Origin: Patiria miniata
Taxonomy: Eukaryota; Echinodermata; Asteroidea; Valvatida; Asterinidae
Length of the DNA: 64,000 nt
Reading direction: 5' to 3'
NCBI RefSeq assembly: GCF_015706575.1
Contig: NW_024037074.1
Span: 434,001 to 498,000, forward strand
Made by a program: the position numbers and the translations under genes. The number at the start of each line of letters is the position of its first letter. Positions within the stretch are counted from its first letter, which is position 1. Below the pieces are notes generated by a model. It had not been told where the DNA came from. It did no database searches and saw only the letters and a list, made by a program, of their open reading frames with translations. This document shows positions 11,662 through 23,150 of the stretch, one piece after another.

Positions 11662-11936
11662 CTACAGGATGAGTCAAAAAGAAAGTGACAGAATTCGAAA
11701 AAAATGTTTAAAATATTTAGCTTGTTCCATTTCAATAAAATACGGGTAAAGTACATCTTATTGACTATTAACTGTGAAAATTTCACTTAAATTGCATACT
11801 CTATTCCCAATTCATGTCTATTTCTATAAAATGATCACAAAACTTAGCTGTCCACCACTTATCAATTACCATATTGCGAACTGATAATACATGTACCCAT
11901 TGAGGAAAATGAAAAATCAATCGTTTTCCCACTTCC

Positions 11937-12587
11937 ATGAATGAACAAGAACTTGCAAAGGAAAAGATACAAAAATCACCTTCGATTTGCTGCCCAAGAC
12001 GGAATCCCAGCCGACCATCGCAGCCAGGGAAGCAGATTGAGCTTCATGTGATTCCACAGGCAGAAAATGACCAAGAGCACCATGCTGCCAGGCCAAGCAG
12101 CAGCAAGCCACCAAGCCAAGGGCATGCACAACACACAGAGAGTCAGCAGTCACTGGACAGCTGTCAAGAACAATGTTGCATGCAATGCGGCAGCAAGGCA
12201 TCCATGCACAGTCAACAGCATGTTCAAGTGCATGTTGAGGTACATGCAGAACCAGCAGGGACCCCAGCCCTTGCAAGTTCTCATTAGGAACAATGCTCTA
12301 GTCTGACTGACTGCTAGCCATCCATGCAAGGGGAACAGTGTGAACATCCAGAACCAGCAGAGAGCCAGCAGTCACTTGCAAGTTCTCAGGAACAATGTCC
12401 TGGGCTGACTGGCACTGAGCCTTCAGCACAAGGGCAGCAGTATGCACATCCAGAACCACAAGGGATTAAATCTTTGGAAAGTTGTCAAGAACAATGTTCA
12501 CTGGTACCTGAAAAGTGCAAGCTGTCTTTAAGGGCAGCAGTGTGTAGAGTGAGTGCTGCTTTTGAACTTGCTGTGTTCAAAGTGTAG
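11937..12587 (+). repeat. Coding-like tandem repeat of about 100-120 bp, four copies
   Basis: GAACAATG recurs at about 12168, 12288, 12390 and 12489 within units that read QSLxSxQEQC followed by a Gln/His/Pro-rich stretch such as QGQQYAHPEP. Two open frames cover it, 11937-12287 and 12324-12587, separated by a TAG where one unit reads CATTAG instead of a CAG codon. Cys recurs at the same place in each unit. It could be a decayed repeat-protein exon or a minisatellite that happens to stay open. No domain is recognised. Confidence 0.5.
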
Positions 12588-13509
12588 AGCAGATTTAAGG
12601 CCGTTTCATACATGTACATCTTCTTCATTGGAATGCCAATGAAGTAGATTTGACATCGAGAAACATTAACAACACAATATGCTGGAGTTGAAATGTGTTT
12701 TACAAATGTACTTCAGCGAATTGCCAATACATGTACGCACCATGACATCAGTAATGTGCAGGCCTGCCCAGAGCAGATTGCAACCAACTATCAGTAAAGG
12801 GAACAGCTGGTATTCATGCAATGTATGTATGTAAAAGGTTCAGAAATGAACAAATTCCAAATAGTTTAATTTAATCAAACATTTGTACGTGTTTAAAGGT
12901 AGAGTAGATCATTTGCAGCTACCCAAAAAGTAACTGACAAAATTATTGTTAAAAGGCTTTTGGTTTTAATGGCAATAAACTCCCTGTGAAATCATTCTTT
13001 TTGGCATGCTGTCATTTTGAAGGCAACAATGAAAGAAAGCAATTTTCAACGATGCATCATGTTAGTTCATGTAGTTGGTTTGTAAATTTGGTGAATCCAT
13101 GAATTTGTGCGCGCAAGCGTCGACACAACGCACACTAGGTTGCTATGATTCGTCAGTTCAGTGCATGACATCGCGTAGCTGCAATTGACTGAATGAGAAT
13201 GTGTCCCTGGGGCTGAATTCGGACGCAATATAAAACATGACTCAGCAACTTTGAATTGAACCTGAGATCTTAGAGTATATGTTTGGAATATACTGCATTC
13301 ACAGAGCTAAAACTTCATCGTGTTAGTTGTTAAGCACCCGTTTTTAGATTTTGAACACTTTTGTAGCTTCAAATGAAACAAAAAATTCACAAATGACAAA
13401 TGATCTACCTTTCCTTTAAATGAGCAAGTTTGTTACTTTTTTCAGTGTGAAAAAGTAATGGTACTAACATATGGATAACCCTGAAAGTTCACTGGAAATA
13501 AAGATTTTT
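12588..13509. other. Stretch without recognised gene
   Basis: AT-rich DNA containing short TACATGTA words. No exon or repeat boundary is visible. Confidence 0.5.
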
Positions 13510-15360
13510 TTTTAAGTGCTTTTGAAACAGATTTGGAGGTTTTTATTTTAGGAAATGCACCTCTGTATTCCAAGTCTTTGGATGTTTCAGGCTTTTACAT
13601 ATTTTTATGATGGTGCCAAGATGCATGTTCATGACAAATACAATGATGTCATGAGCTGGAACTTCAGTGTCACTGCTGTTTGAGGGGAAAATAACGTTAA
13701 CAAAAGTGTTTTGATCAAGTTTGATGTGACTGTTACGTTCATTAGCACATACCATGCAGCCAATGAGATACTTAAATGTACAAACTTTTAGACATGAACA
13801 ATGCAATTAATTTTAGGTTCATTTTAGGTGCATTGCAAAAAAGTGTACGTTAAATGTGGTCAAACAAACACAGGGCTTGGATATTTCATGTTTTAGTGAA
13901 ATTCATTTTACAGCCTTTTGATTCTGTTATTAACAGACCTTGACAAATCCCAAGCATGGAGCACAATACATACATACTCCTATAAAAAGGCACAAACTGT
14001 GTGGTTATTGTTATTGAGGGTTCAATGTTAAGGGAGCAAACTCACCGCAAATCCAAAATGTCTTGGGAGGTTTTGGATCTCAATCTTGAAGATCTCTGAG
14101 GTGAAGTGCTGTTGTGTCAGATAGTGATAAGGATCCTTTACGGCAGCGCCAGTCACCGGTACGTCAGAGGTTCTCGTGGAATAGTTATCTTGTGGGTCAA
14201 GACCTGATGCACAAATGAACAGATTAAAAAAATTGATATGGCTAGAGCTATATTGTCTAGGTCTTCACCCAAAACAATTACATGGGAACAATCTGACAAT
14301 AGCCGTAGCCATAGCTCTAGAAGCGCGTTTCAGACACAGCCTAAGTAACAGATCAACAAAGTTGCAAGTTATGCATTAGGAGCATCTGATTCCAAATACA
14401 TTACACCAATCTTTGTGCATACATGTACATGTAGCACAACGTGGAAAATACTTTTTGCAGACCAAATAAAGTGCAGAATTTTTTGTTCAAACTTTCTTGA
14501 ATTCTATCTTTAGCAAGGAGAAATCCAATTGAATAGATGTTTTGCTGCAGAGCACATATATATAATATACGAGACCATTGTAGGCTTTAGATGTACAGTA
14601 TGGGATTTAAGTCTGGTGTATTAAAGGTGTCTTCACAGCTACTATCTGGAAAAAAAATGTAGTTGATAGTTGAAGTCAGCAATTTGTACTCCACTTCTGT
14701 CAATAGAGCGTGGAAGTTGACCTCAAAAACCTACATGTAGGTGATTTTACTAGGTTTATCCAGTCAAGGGCAAAGAATGGGTTCTGAACAAGAAAAAAAT
14801 CATTCCAATTTAAAACACATTCAAAACATATTGCAAGTTGATTACTATAGTCAATTGAAAAAATGTTGACCTCCACTTCCGTTCATTGGGTGAATCGGGT
14901 GAATTCAAAGACGGGAGTCTGTGGCTAGACTAGTCAGTGTTTGGTACCAAGATGTTCACATGAAAAGTGAATGTGAACTGGCGAGACTTGCATGCTCTAT
15001 AATTGTACATAATCTGTGTAGCCTCACTAGTCTGTTGTATTACATTATGAGCTCCATGTCTGTATGATGTTTAAATGCAAAGCAATATTCTAATATTTCT
15101 TATAGATGGACTCAAGGGTACTTCAAATTTGGGTAATTGAAAAATCAATGCTGTAAAATATGAATGTCGTTATAAAGTTAGCATCACACAAGATGTATCT
15201 TAATTTGCACAGTATCCAAGGAATTGCTGCTTTTTATGTGTTTATTAAAGCTGCTATTTCCTTGTGTAATTTATAACTCTAAACACAAATAATACAGAAA
15301 TATACTATCACCAAATTGGTGTTTGAGCTCTTACGTCTTTCTGACACCTAGTAATATTTG
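13510..15360. repeat. Old segmental duplication, copy 1
   Basis: Blocks here match 28060-29330 in the same order and orientation: GTCATGAGCTGGAACTTCAG near 13650 and 28170, the RRM exon at 14046 and 28676, and the AATATG/AAAGTTAG block near 15150 and 29100. Exon sequence is best conserved and flanking intron more diverged, so the duplication is old and the exon has been under constraint for part of that time. Confidence 0.75.
14046..14203 (-). CDS. Second copy of the TRMT2A RRM exon
   Basis: A 158-bp exon flanked by TGCATCAG acceptor and GTGAGT donor on the minus strand. It completes a split Gly codon, reads LDPQDNYSTRTSDVPVTGAA, then YHYLTQQHFTSEIFKIEIQN and LPRHFGFA, and ends in phase 0. 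It has the same length, phases and almost the same protein as 28676-28833, differing at about five residues (YST-R against HST-S, VK against MT). EIFKIEIQNLP is the first strand of an RNA-recognition motif. It lies downstream of the catalytic-part exons (17553, 16201), so in linear order it is out of place. It could be an unused duplicate, the start of a second gene copy running to the left whose other exons are lost, or an assembly artefact. Confidence 0.75.
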
Positions 15361-16200
15361 AGAAAAAAAATTGCAGGGCAAACCATGTTTCTAAAAGTCA
15401 CATACTTTTTACAGGACAAACAAATTTGCGTGTAAAAGCAAGATCAGTGATAAAATACACAAAAGTGTACACTAGCAACATTTAAACAAACAGTGATTTT
15501 TCTGAATATTGTTTTTAAAACCTAATTCTTGCTTGTACAAATGTAATTGTTGAAAAATCCCTACTGAGTAAAAGAGCTTGCTGGTCAATGTTGAAAGTAC
15601 AAACATAACACCCTCAATATTCATGCCACAGAAGTAAGCCAACATATTGGTCAGCAAAGGGGATGACAAGGGTTTAAGTCTTTTGTGGCTTGTTTCTTTC
15701 TTCTCAATAATTAATTCCTGACAGACATATTAGACAATGCACAATATGTACACCTGTCAATCTTTCTGTGTGTTGCATTCTGATTGGTTGGAATTGATGA
15801 GCATTGGCTACTAATGAGCCACGCCCCTCCACAGCTGATCCAAGCAAACATGAACGCTTATCTACGGCTTTTGCAAAATGGAAACCCTCTGTGAAAATAC
15901 TTACTTTTGTAAGCGCCAAGCCGGAAACCAACAGTGTTATCTGTCAATGAAAATAAGACATGAAACTGAAACTTTTGCACAATTTACCCAGGCCAAGTTT
16001 CATGAAGACCTGACAAGAAATTTGGGGAATAACTGAGAAAAAAAATTCCCGAAACTTTCTTTTGCGGTTTTCATAACAGGCGCATTATGTACATGTGTGC
16101 ACACTTTATATCCAGGCGAGGGGGTGCTTGTGAACGGAGCGGATACATACAAAAAAATGAAGAGGTTGGATAACTAAAAATAAATGCCAGTTTCACTCAC
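15361..16200. other. Intron-like stretch
   Basis: AT-rich DNA between the duplicated block and the exon at 16201. No further exon was recognised on either strand. Confidence 0.5.
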
Positions 16201-16264
16201 CAATGCCATCTACACTCTTGCCGATGGTAAACTCACACTTGTTGCGATAACTCTCTAATACTGG
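16201..16264 (-). CDS. trmt2a: TRMT2A-like exon containing YRNKCEF
   Basis: A 64-bp minus-strand exon with acceptor GCACACTCACAG and donor GTGAGT. It reads PVLESYRNKCEFTIGKSVDG and then I plus one base. YRNKCEF is a hallmark of the TrmA/TRMT2 fold, lying between the N-terminal part and the methyltransferase core. The exon starts in phase 0, whereas the exon at 17553 ends with two bases of a codon. At least one short exon between them, expected to carry the conserved Cys-rich stretch, is missing or was not seen. The SINE-rich, fold-back-rich DNA at 16.4-17.2 kb sits where it should be. Confidence 0.75.
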
Positions 16265-16429
16265 CTGTGAGTGTGCAAACAAACAATGAAAATGAAAGGA
16301 ACAAATCAGACATCTCCAATGTCAGGAATATTTACCCCACAAAAGATTCACATGCTGTATAGTTTATTTAACAAAAAAAAGCAAGTTGAATGCCATCCCA
16401 CTGTGGCTCTTCCTGCCAATGAAATGAAG

Positions 16430-16690
16430 AGTGCACTATTAAACACGAGGTTGTGGGTTCGAATCCCACTCCAACAGGCTTGTGAATTTCTTCTCGTGGT
16501 AACCACAGCTATTATATGCACAAGATTCAAACTGGCTGACAATCTTGGTAAGCTCTGCTGTCGAGTTGTTATTGATGTCTGCACTAGTAAGCAGGAGGTC
16601 ATGGGTTCACATCCCACCCAAGCAAGCTTGCAGAATCTTTGCTCGTAAGCTCTCAGACAGCACTGAATATACAGTGCATTCAAATTTACA
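16430..16690 (+). mobile_element. Two adjacent SINE copies
   Basis: The first has GGTTGTGGGTTCGAATCCCA (perfect B-box). The second has TCTGCACTAGTAAGCAGGAG and GGTTCACATCCCACC with the tail CTCTCAGACAGCACTG. Both lie in the TRMT2A-like gene on the opposite strand. Confidence 0.7.
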
Positions 16691-16771
16691 TTGGTGAAGG
16701 TCAAAACCAGGTATTCACATTCACATTCCCCTACGTAAACAATTTATTAAACTCATTGGTTGTGGTACCTG

Positions 16772-17102
16772 TGTTACAACTGATAATGTAGTAACCAACG
16801 GATAATGTATCGCCAACCGATAATGTCACACAAATTGACCGATACTGTATCACTAGCCGATAATGTAACAGAAATTGACTGATAGTGTGGTAAATGTTAC
16901 TACACTATCAATCAATATTTGTTACATTATCAGTTAAGACGGATAATGTAACAACAATGGACTGATAGTGTAGTACATTTTTACTACACAATCGGTCAAT
17001 TTCTGTTACATTATCGGTTAGTGATACAGTATTGGTCAATTTGTGTGACATTATCGGTTGGTGATACATTATCCGTTGGTTACAACATTAACAGTTGTAA
17101 CA
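16772..17102. repeat. Fold-back element built of GATAATGT repeats
   Basis: Near-perfect inverted repeat with arms of about 150 bp centred near 16937. It begins TGTTACAACTG and ends CAGTTGTAACA. Each arm carries repeated CCGATAATGT/CGGATAATGT words about 30 bp apart, so the element is both a palindrome and a short-period repeat. It is probably a MITE. No coding capacity. Confidence 0.85.
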
Positions 17103-17220
17103 ACCTGCTGTATCAGATTGGGACCAGCCAGCCAACCCCAGCAAGCCTGATGGTCAAGTAGTTGAGACATCTGCACTAGGAAGCAGGAGATTGTTGGTGC
17201 GAGTCTCACTCAAGCTGCTT
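17103..17220 (+). mobile_element. SINE copy
   Basis: It contains CCAGCAAGCCTGATGGTCAA, ACATCTGCACTAGGAAGCAG and a mutated B-box GGTGCGAGTCTCAC. Its tail is replaced by a T-rich stretch and a C11 run at 17292-17302. Confidence 0.65.
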
Positions 17221-17552
17221 TTGAATTGTGAAGTGTTGGTTTTGTGTTCATTTTTTTGTTTTTGTTTTTAAACATTTTTTTTTAACCAACTCCCCCCCCC
17301 CCTTTTAATCTTTGGGACTTTTGTGTGTGGAAAGGAAGTTTATTTCAGAAGTTGGCCCAAAGTTTGCTGAGTCTTAATTGATTCTCAAGAAAAATGAGGC
17401 ATCATTTTCTGGACTTTTAATGAAATTTCAGGGCAGCTGTATATGTAAGTCCACTTGCCAGAAAACTGTGTCTGGAAACAGTTTTTTTGGCAACGAAGAT
17501 CACATTTCCATTCTGGCCCACAACCATCCCATGTCTTTGGTGAGTAGCTCAC

Positions 17553-17702
17553 CTTTGTTGCTTCAGCCACGGAGACATCTCCCCAATGTTTCGTTGCAGC
17601 ATCTTGGATAAATTCCTCAGAAACTCCCTGGTGTTGGTCTGTTTGGTGGACAGCTGGTCCTCATACGGCTGGTTCCACAGTGGAGTCACCATGTTGTTTA
17701 AC
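17553..17702 (-). CDS. trmt2a: TRMT2A-like exon containing VTPLW
   Basis: A 150-bp minus-strand exon, acceptor ATCTACAG, donor GTGAGC. It reads LNNMVTPLWNQPYEDQLSTK, then QTNTREFLRNLSKMLQ and ending SPWLKQQ. VTPLW followed by PYEEQL-type sequence is the linker between the RNA-recognition motif and the TrmA-type methyltransferase domain in TRMT2A, which makes 5-methyluridine at position 54 of cytosolic tRNAs using S-adenosylmethionine. The frame is intact. The catalytic core (SAM-binding and Cys nucleophile regions) was not found in the window, so the gene is incomplete here. Confidence 0.82.
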
Positions 17703-18867
17703 CTGTAGATTGGAAAAAGATGTGAAAAGCACATTCAGTATTTCAGAGTCTTAACAATTTTGAAAAAAGTGAATAGCTCCACTGCTCTAAGCCTTTTGCG
17801 ATATGGCAGACACAATACAAGGGTGTTATTTGATTTGGGTATATTGGGGTAACTTATAAATGCAAAAGACTAAACCTAAACCAAATAGCACCCTCGTATT
17901 GTGTCCACCGTATATTTAAAGATTAAGCTTGAAACAATGAGGGTAATGTGTTCAACTTGACAGTTTATCAGATAAAATAAGAACCATCTGAAACTGTGAA
18001 TCGCACACACTCTACACAGACATGCAACCTTTAATGCTGTAACTTCTGATCTTTTATGAGCTGTAAAACTCTGTAAAAAGTGCAGAGTGCCATTTCACTT
18101 TTTTTAAGTAACCTGGATATGAGCAAAACCTTTACGACGGATTACACAATGTACATGTAAAAAAAGTCTTGAAGAGAAAATTCTGAAGCACATCTATGCC
18201 AAAGTCAACTGTGTCTATTGTCTACTTTGGTTTAGTATGCATTCAAAACAAGGAACAAAGAACTAATCCTTACAAATCTTAGAGATAAAAAAACACTAAG
18301 GGGAAAAAATGCAGAAGCTTTTTGTTTCAACTACACATTGCTCCAGGTCTTATATTCGCTGTTAGTATAAAACTGGAGTGATCTTGAAATAGGACAGAAC
18401 ACTCTTTGCTGCATCTGAATAAAATGTTGGATATGGAGAACAATGAAGTTGAAAAGCACCTTGAGAACTTTATCAAGACTGGTGGCGAGCGACCATTTTA
18501 ACTTTTACCGTTTTAGCTTAAACATGGTGTCTGAACATGGCCAAATGAATGTTTCACCTGCATTAAAGGTTTATTCATTTCAAACATGAGGAAGTCTAGT
18601 CTTTAGTTTATGTTGAAGTAGACTTGCATTGAATAGTTTTTAAAGCAGTTTGTTTATGAATAAGGTATATGATCAATATCCTTATTCATGCAAATTGTTT
18701 GATTGGGTTTACCACCCGCAGGGAGACCTCTGGTCATTGTTTTTATAACTTTAATGAAGATTATTAAAAATGGAGCATTGCAGCCACATTTATTTGTTCG
18801 TATAGCTCGCCTATGCATATTTTTGAAAAATACAGTTTTGTAATGAAAAATACAACTTTTGGAGATT
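17703..18867. other. Intron-like stretch
   Basis: No exon was recognised. A few direct ATTTGGT-like words occur, but there is no defined element. Confidence 0.5.
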
Positions 18868-19086
18868 CAGAATACAGTTTTTGGATCCCAAAGGTTGGCA
18901 GGTCTGTGCTTATTGAGCCACATTCGGAGCCGTCTCAACCTCGTCTCAATGGGTATCGCGCAAGGCAATGTTTGGACAAAATGCAACTGCGAGTTCAAAA
19001 CCCATGAGGAGGAGGTTGAGACGGCTCCGAATGCGGCTCAATAAGCACAGACCTGCCAACCTTTGGGATCCAAAAACTGTATTCTG
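18868..19086. repeat. Near-perfect fold-back element, 219 bp
   Basis: It starts CAGAATACAGTTTTTGGATC and ends with the reverse complement, GATCCAAAAACTGTATTCTG. The arms are about 85 bp with about one mismatch, around a loop of about 45 bp. Near identity of the arms means it is young or maintained by gene conversion. The hAT element's target duplication begins directly after its last base. Confidence 0.92.
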
Positions 19087-20786
19087 GTTCCCAGTAAGCC
19101 TGGACGACTAGTGCAACTAGTTGCAAAGTCGCCAATACCAAAAGGTATTAGTGGTCACGACTATCGATTTTCAGATAGTCGAGTAGTCATGCGGCGACTA
19201 TTGTCCTGCGAGTCGCGACTAGTGCGCCACGGCAATATTTTGCACCGCGACTATTGTGATGCGACTATTAACCTGCCCTGCAGTGCACTACGCACCGCTC
19301 AAATTCTGAGCGACTAGTCACTACACTGTTCACCGAGCGCACGTACCTAGAAAGAGACACACACACACAGTACTTACAGTTTCAACGAAACACCACACAC
19401 ACAAAACGAAACACTCACAGAACGGTACATGTACATGTACATTGTACATCGTACCTGTACAATACATTGCGATCGATAGTGCGTTCACACAGCTCAGGTC
19501 ATTGGGGCCGGGGTCACTCATGAACGATGAATGGCGCACGTGTTGAACGATACACACATAGAGTCACATATAAACTCGGCGCACATGAATGCCGTACATG
19601 ACGAAATGACGATTAACAGTACACGCAAAACAATGTAGGCCTACACGTACATAGTGACGTACATACATGTAATGTCTCCTTGGTTGCATTGGAGCTCCAT
19701 GATTCTATTCTACCCACGAGTCACATGGCATGGCACATCCGGGACTCAGGTATTCCCGCTCCGGTCAGCATTTCGACAAGTTGTTGGTGAAAAAGCTTTC
19801 TTCGTGTATTTCTTGAATTAAAATGAAATATCAGACAACTGCTTGTTTGCTTGCCTTGAGTAATTTATTCTGTTCTTTTCATTTTTCTTGCGTCTGATTT
19901 TTGTAATTATTTTAGAGATATTTGTGAGAATTTATGGAAGTTGGTAGAATAAATGTAAATGTTAAAGTAGCCTTCCTAAGTTGTGATGCGGTCAGTCAAG
20001 TTTATCGTAACAAGTTTATATGAGTCGGGAGTAAACGACCTATAGGCCCTAAATTTATGTTTCATGAGTATTACAGTGTTTTGCGTAAGTCGTAATGACT
20101 ATAATGACAAAAGAGGCCTATGACTCGGGTCGGGTCGGGTTGACCATAGCTCGACAGCCTCCATTCAGTCTCACATCTGGTTCACGTATCAATCCTCACC
20201 GCGACTGCTATCTGTGGTTAGCACTTATTAGTTTACAAAGCACCTTTGTATGAAAGTAATGATGCAACAGTCCGCATCCGACTGGTTGATGAGGCTCTGC
20301 ATTTTTTCGGAAGCAAGAGTGTAAGTAATCTCTTTAGCACCATATTAAAACAAATTTTAAGAAACATGGCACGCTCGACCAACTGCAGCGGAAGGTTTGG
20401 GGAGGGGGAGGGGTGTAATAATAATGTCGGGTTGGTACTTCAAAGACGGCGCACCGCCGAAGTCGGTAAAAGTTTTGACTTCATACTTGATTAACAAAGT
20501 TTCACCGCTACTACTCGTGGTTAGGGGTTGATAACATGTCTGACATTTATTTGGGTTTGTGACGGATGTTTCCTTTTTAAGCGGCAAGACCATTAATGAA
20601 GAGGCAGTCATTGTCTTTAAAATCGGCATCAAGTGTATTACTGGTTACTAAGAAATGGGTTGAGAGTCGGGGAGACAATGAAAGCCTTTGATGTTTGGTG
20701 ATTTGGTGAGTATCACTGTAAGTCTGTAACCAATTATTCTCACTAATCCCAGTTACCACCTCCAAAATAAAAGCCACGGGAAAATT

Positions 20787-21146
20787 TTGCAAGCATCAGA
20801 TGCACTTAGGTCTTCATCGAAAATGCCGTTCCCAACATCAGATCTGCTGCGAAACAAACGCTTGGCACCAAAGAAAGATGCCAAGTGTGAAATATGGAAA
20901 TACTTTGGATATCCACTTGAACCAATTGACGACAAAATCGTTCTCAGTGAGTCAAAGGTTGTCTGCGCGATTTGTGACGCATTGCTGACCTCCACTGGGA
21001 ACACCAGCAGTTTGAGGAACCATTTGCGAGCCAAACATCCTCGTGGGTATCGTGAGTTTTCGCAGAGTTCCCAGAAGTCTGCGGCTCCGACTGCACCTAG
21101 CGTCCCAGGATTGTCAACACCCCAAAGCCAGCAACCCAAATTAGAC
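20787..21146 (+). pseudogene. hAT transposase, BED-finger exon
   Basis: This open exon starts MQASDALRSSSKMPFP; an in-frame Met at 20823 is an equally good start. It ends at the donor GAC|GTAAGT at 21146. It contains a BED zinc finger: EIWKYFGY, VVCAICDALL (CxxC) and LRNHLRAKHP (HxxxH), used by hAT transposases and ZBED proteins to bind DNA. After the finger comes a Ser/Pro-rich linker. The frame joins exon 2 in phase 0, but exon 2 meets a TAG four codons later. Confidence 0.85.
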
Positions 21147-21578
21147 GTAAGTATACCCCTTACGAATGTTATAATACGACTTTAAAGTTTAATGTTGTAA
21201 AATTTAAAAATATTGTTTGATGCATCATGCTCAGAATGCTGCGTAAGTTTTGGTAAAACGACCAAAAAAATGTTTCCCAAATTTTAAGAACAATACATTG
21301 AGCCTGATTTAAACTGCATTCCATTGAAAATTGAAAAATAATGCTATAAATTTGCACGGATTTCGCGATGTACGACTACACTAACAAAAACAAACACTTA
21401 CCTTCTCACCAGTATATAATTCTTACCACCAACCCCCCCCCCTAAAAAAATCCACTTGTGTTTTTGTGTTTTGTTCCTTTTTTTTTGCACTTTATAAGAA
21501 CAAAATGTGGGCCCTTATTCAACATTCAGTGTTTTATTTACCCCTTAATTTTTTGTCTTGTTTCGTTTTTAACTTCAG

Positions 21579-23150
21579 ACCCTGTTCTAGAAAGCTGTCC
21601 AGTATTCATCAAACAGTTTACAAGCTAAGGAGTTGACCAAGGCGGTTGCATATCACATTGCGAGAGATATGAAACCAATCTATACTGTTGAAGAGCCAGG
21701 TTTCGTCCGAATGTTGGAGAAGTTTGACAGCCGGTACTCTCTTCCACCGAGGAAGACATTTTCTTCAGTGATAATTCCGCAGATGTACAAAGACCTGCGC
21801 GCATCCACCGTGGTCCCTCTTGCTGCCAATGCGACATCGTTCTCCCTCACATCAGACCTCTGGACGGCTCGGAACATGGCTCAATTCCTTGGTGTATCTA
21901 TCCACGCAATCAACTCATCGTGGGAGTTGAAAAAATTCACACTTGAAAATACTGATTGCCCTCCACCCCACGATGCTGAATGCATAGCTTCAAGCCTAAA
22001 GAAAGTGCAGGAGGAATGGAGCTTGGAACAGGAGCGACTTACGGCAATAACGACCGACAATGCATCCAACATAACAAAGGCCATTCGGGATCTCGAGTGG
22101 GGCCATCTCCCCTGCTTTGGGCATTGCCTAAATCTGATCGTCAGGGCGGGACTGGACACCAAACAAGTCCACACAACACTTGCCAGATGCACAAAACTTG
22201 TGCAATATGTCCACAAAAGTGCAACTGCTACTTACAAGCTCACGGAGAAGCAGGGGATGCTTGACTTGCCCAGAACAAACTGGTACAAGATGTCAAAACG
22301 CGGTGGAACTCAACTCTGGACATGCTGGCACGAATTGTACAGCAGCAGCAAGCCATCTGCAGTATGCTCTTGGAACTAAAGAAGCAGGAACTGATGCCAT
22401 CAGCTGAAGAATTCAAGACTATCGAACAGTTGGTTGATCTTCTGACCCCGATGAAGGAGATGACGGAATTCTTCAGCGGAGAGTACGTCACCGTTTCCGG
22501 ATTACTACCTTGCATATTCCGACTTGAACAAAGTCTACTTGACAAGGCTGATGACACGAAAGCAGTTGAAGGTGTCAAACATGCAATGGGCGAAAAACTG
22601 AGCGATATTTATCATCACCGGTATGTTGAGAAGAACCTGCAGATGTACAGTTTTCTCGATCCACGCTTCAAGCCATTCCCCATGATGAAACCTGAAGAAG
22701 TAAGCCGGGTGCACGACATGGTAACCGAACGAGTTACTGAGATGGCAGAGGCAGAGAACAACACAGAGCACAGTGATGTTGACAGAGAGGCTACTGATGA
22801 GCCCCCCGCTAAAACCTCCAAAATCAAGACCATCTTCGGCGAGATGTACAAAGCCTCAAAGCCAACCGTGCCCCTCGGCCCTGATGCCTTGGCCGCCGAT
22901 GAAGTCCGCCGGTATGCCGCAGAACCGCCCATGGGTTTGGAAGGGAATCCTCTGTCTTGGTGGAAAGTGAACGAACCTCGGTTTATATTTCTGAGCAAAA
23001 TGGTCCAAGCAATATCTGGCCATTCCGGCGACGAGTGTGCCCTCTGAGCGCCTTTTCAGCACTGCTGGCGTCATTGTTAACGCAAAGCGAGCCTGTCTGA
23101 AGCCAAGTCATGTCAGATACCTTACTTTCCTCCTTGACAATTTGAGATAA
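21579..23150 (+). pseudogene. hAT transposase, catalytic and dimerisation exon, broken
   Basis: The acceptor TTAACTTCAG at 21569-21578 opens the main exon. An in-frame TAG lies at 21588-21590. The frame from about 21591 reads the RNase H-like domain: TSDLWTARN (first catalytic Asp), TAITTDNASNITKAI (second Asp) and LPCFGHCLNLIV, the conserved CxxHxxNL. Near 22275 the frame shifts, then continues LVQDVKTRWNSTLDMLAR, SFLDPRFK and an acidic linker. Near 23015 it shifts again into the hAT dimerisation domain, with IPATSVPSERLFSTAG and FLLDNLR, ending TAA at 23148-23150. It most resembles ZBED1/hAT-Ac type proteins. One stop plus two frameshifts make it inactive as written. Confidence 0.88.

Noticed and set aside
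16348..16704. Overlapping 118- and 125-codon frames as genes
   Set aside because: They run through SINE sequence on both strands.
20753..23074. Several minus-strand and alternate-frame open frames over the hAT transposase
   Set aside because: Shadows of the transposase reading frame.
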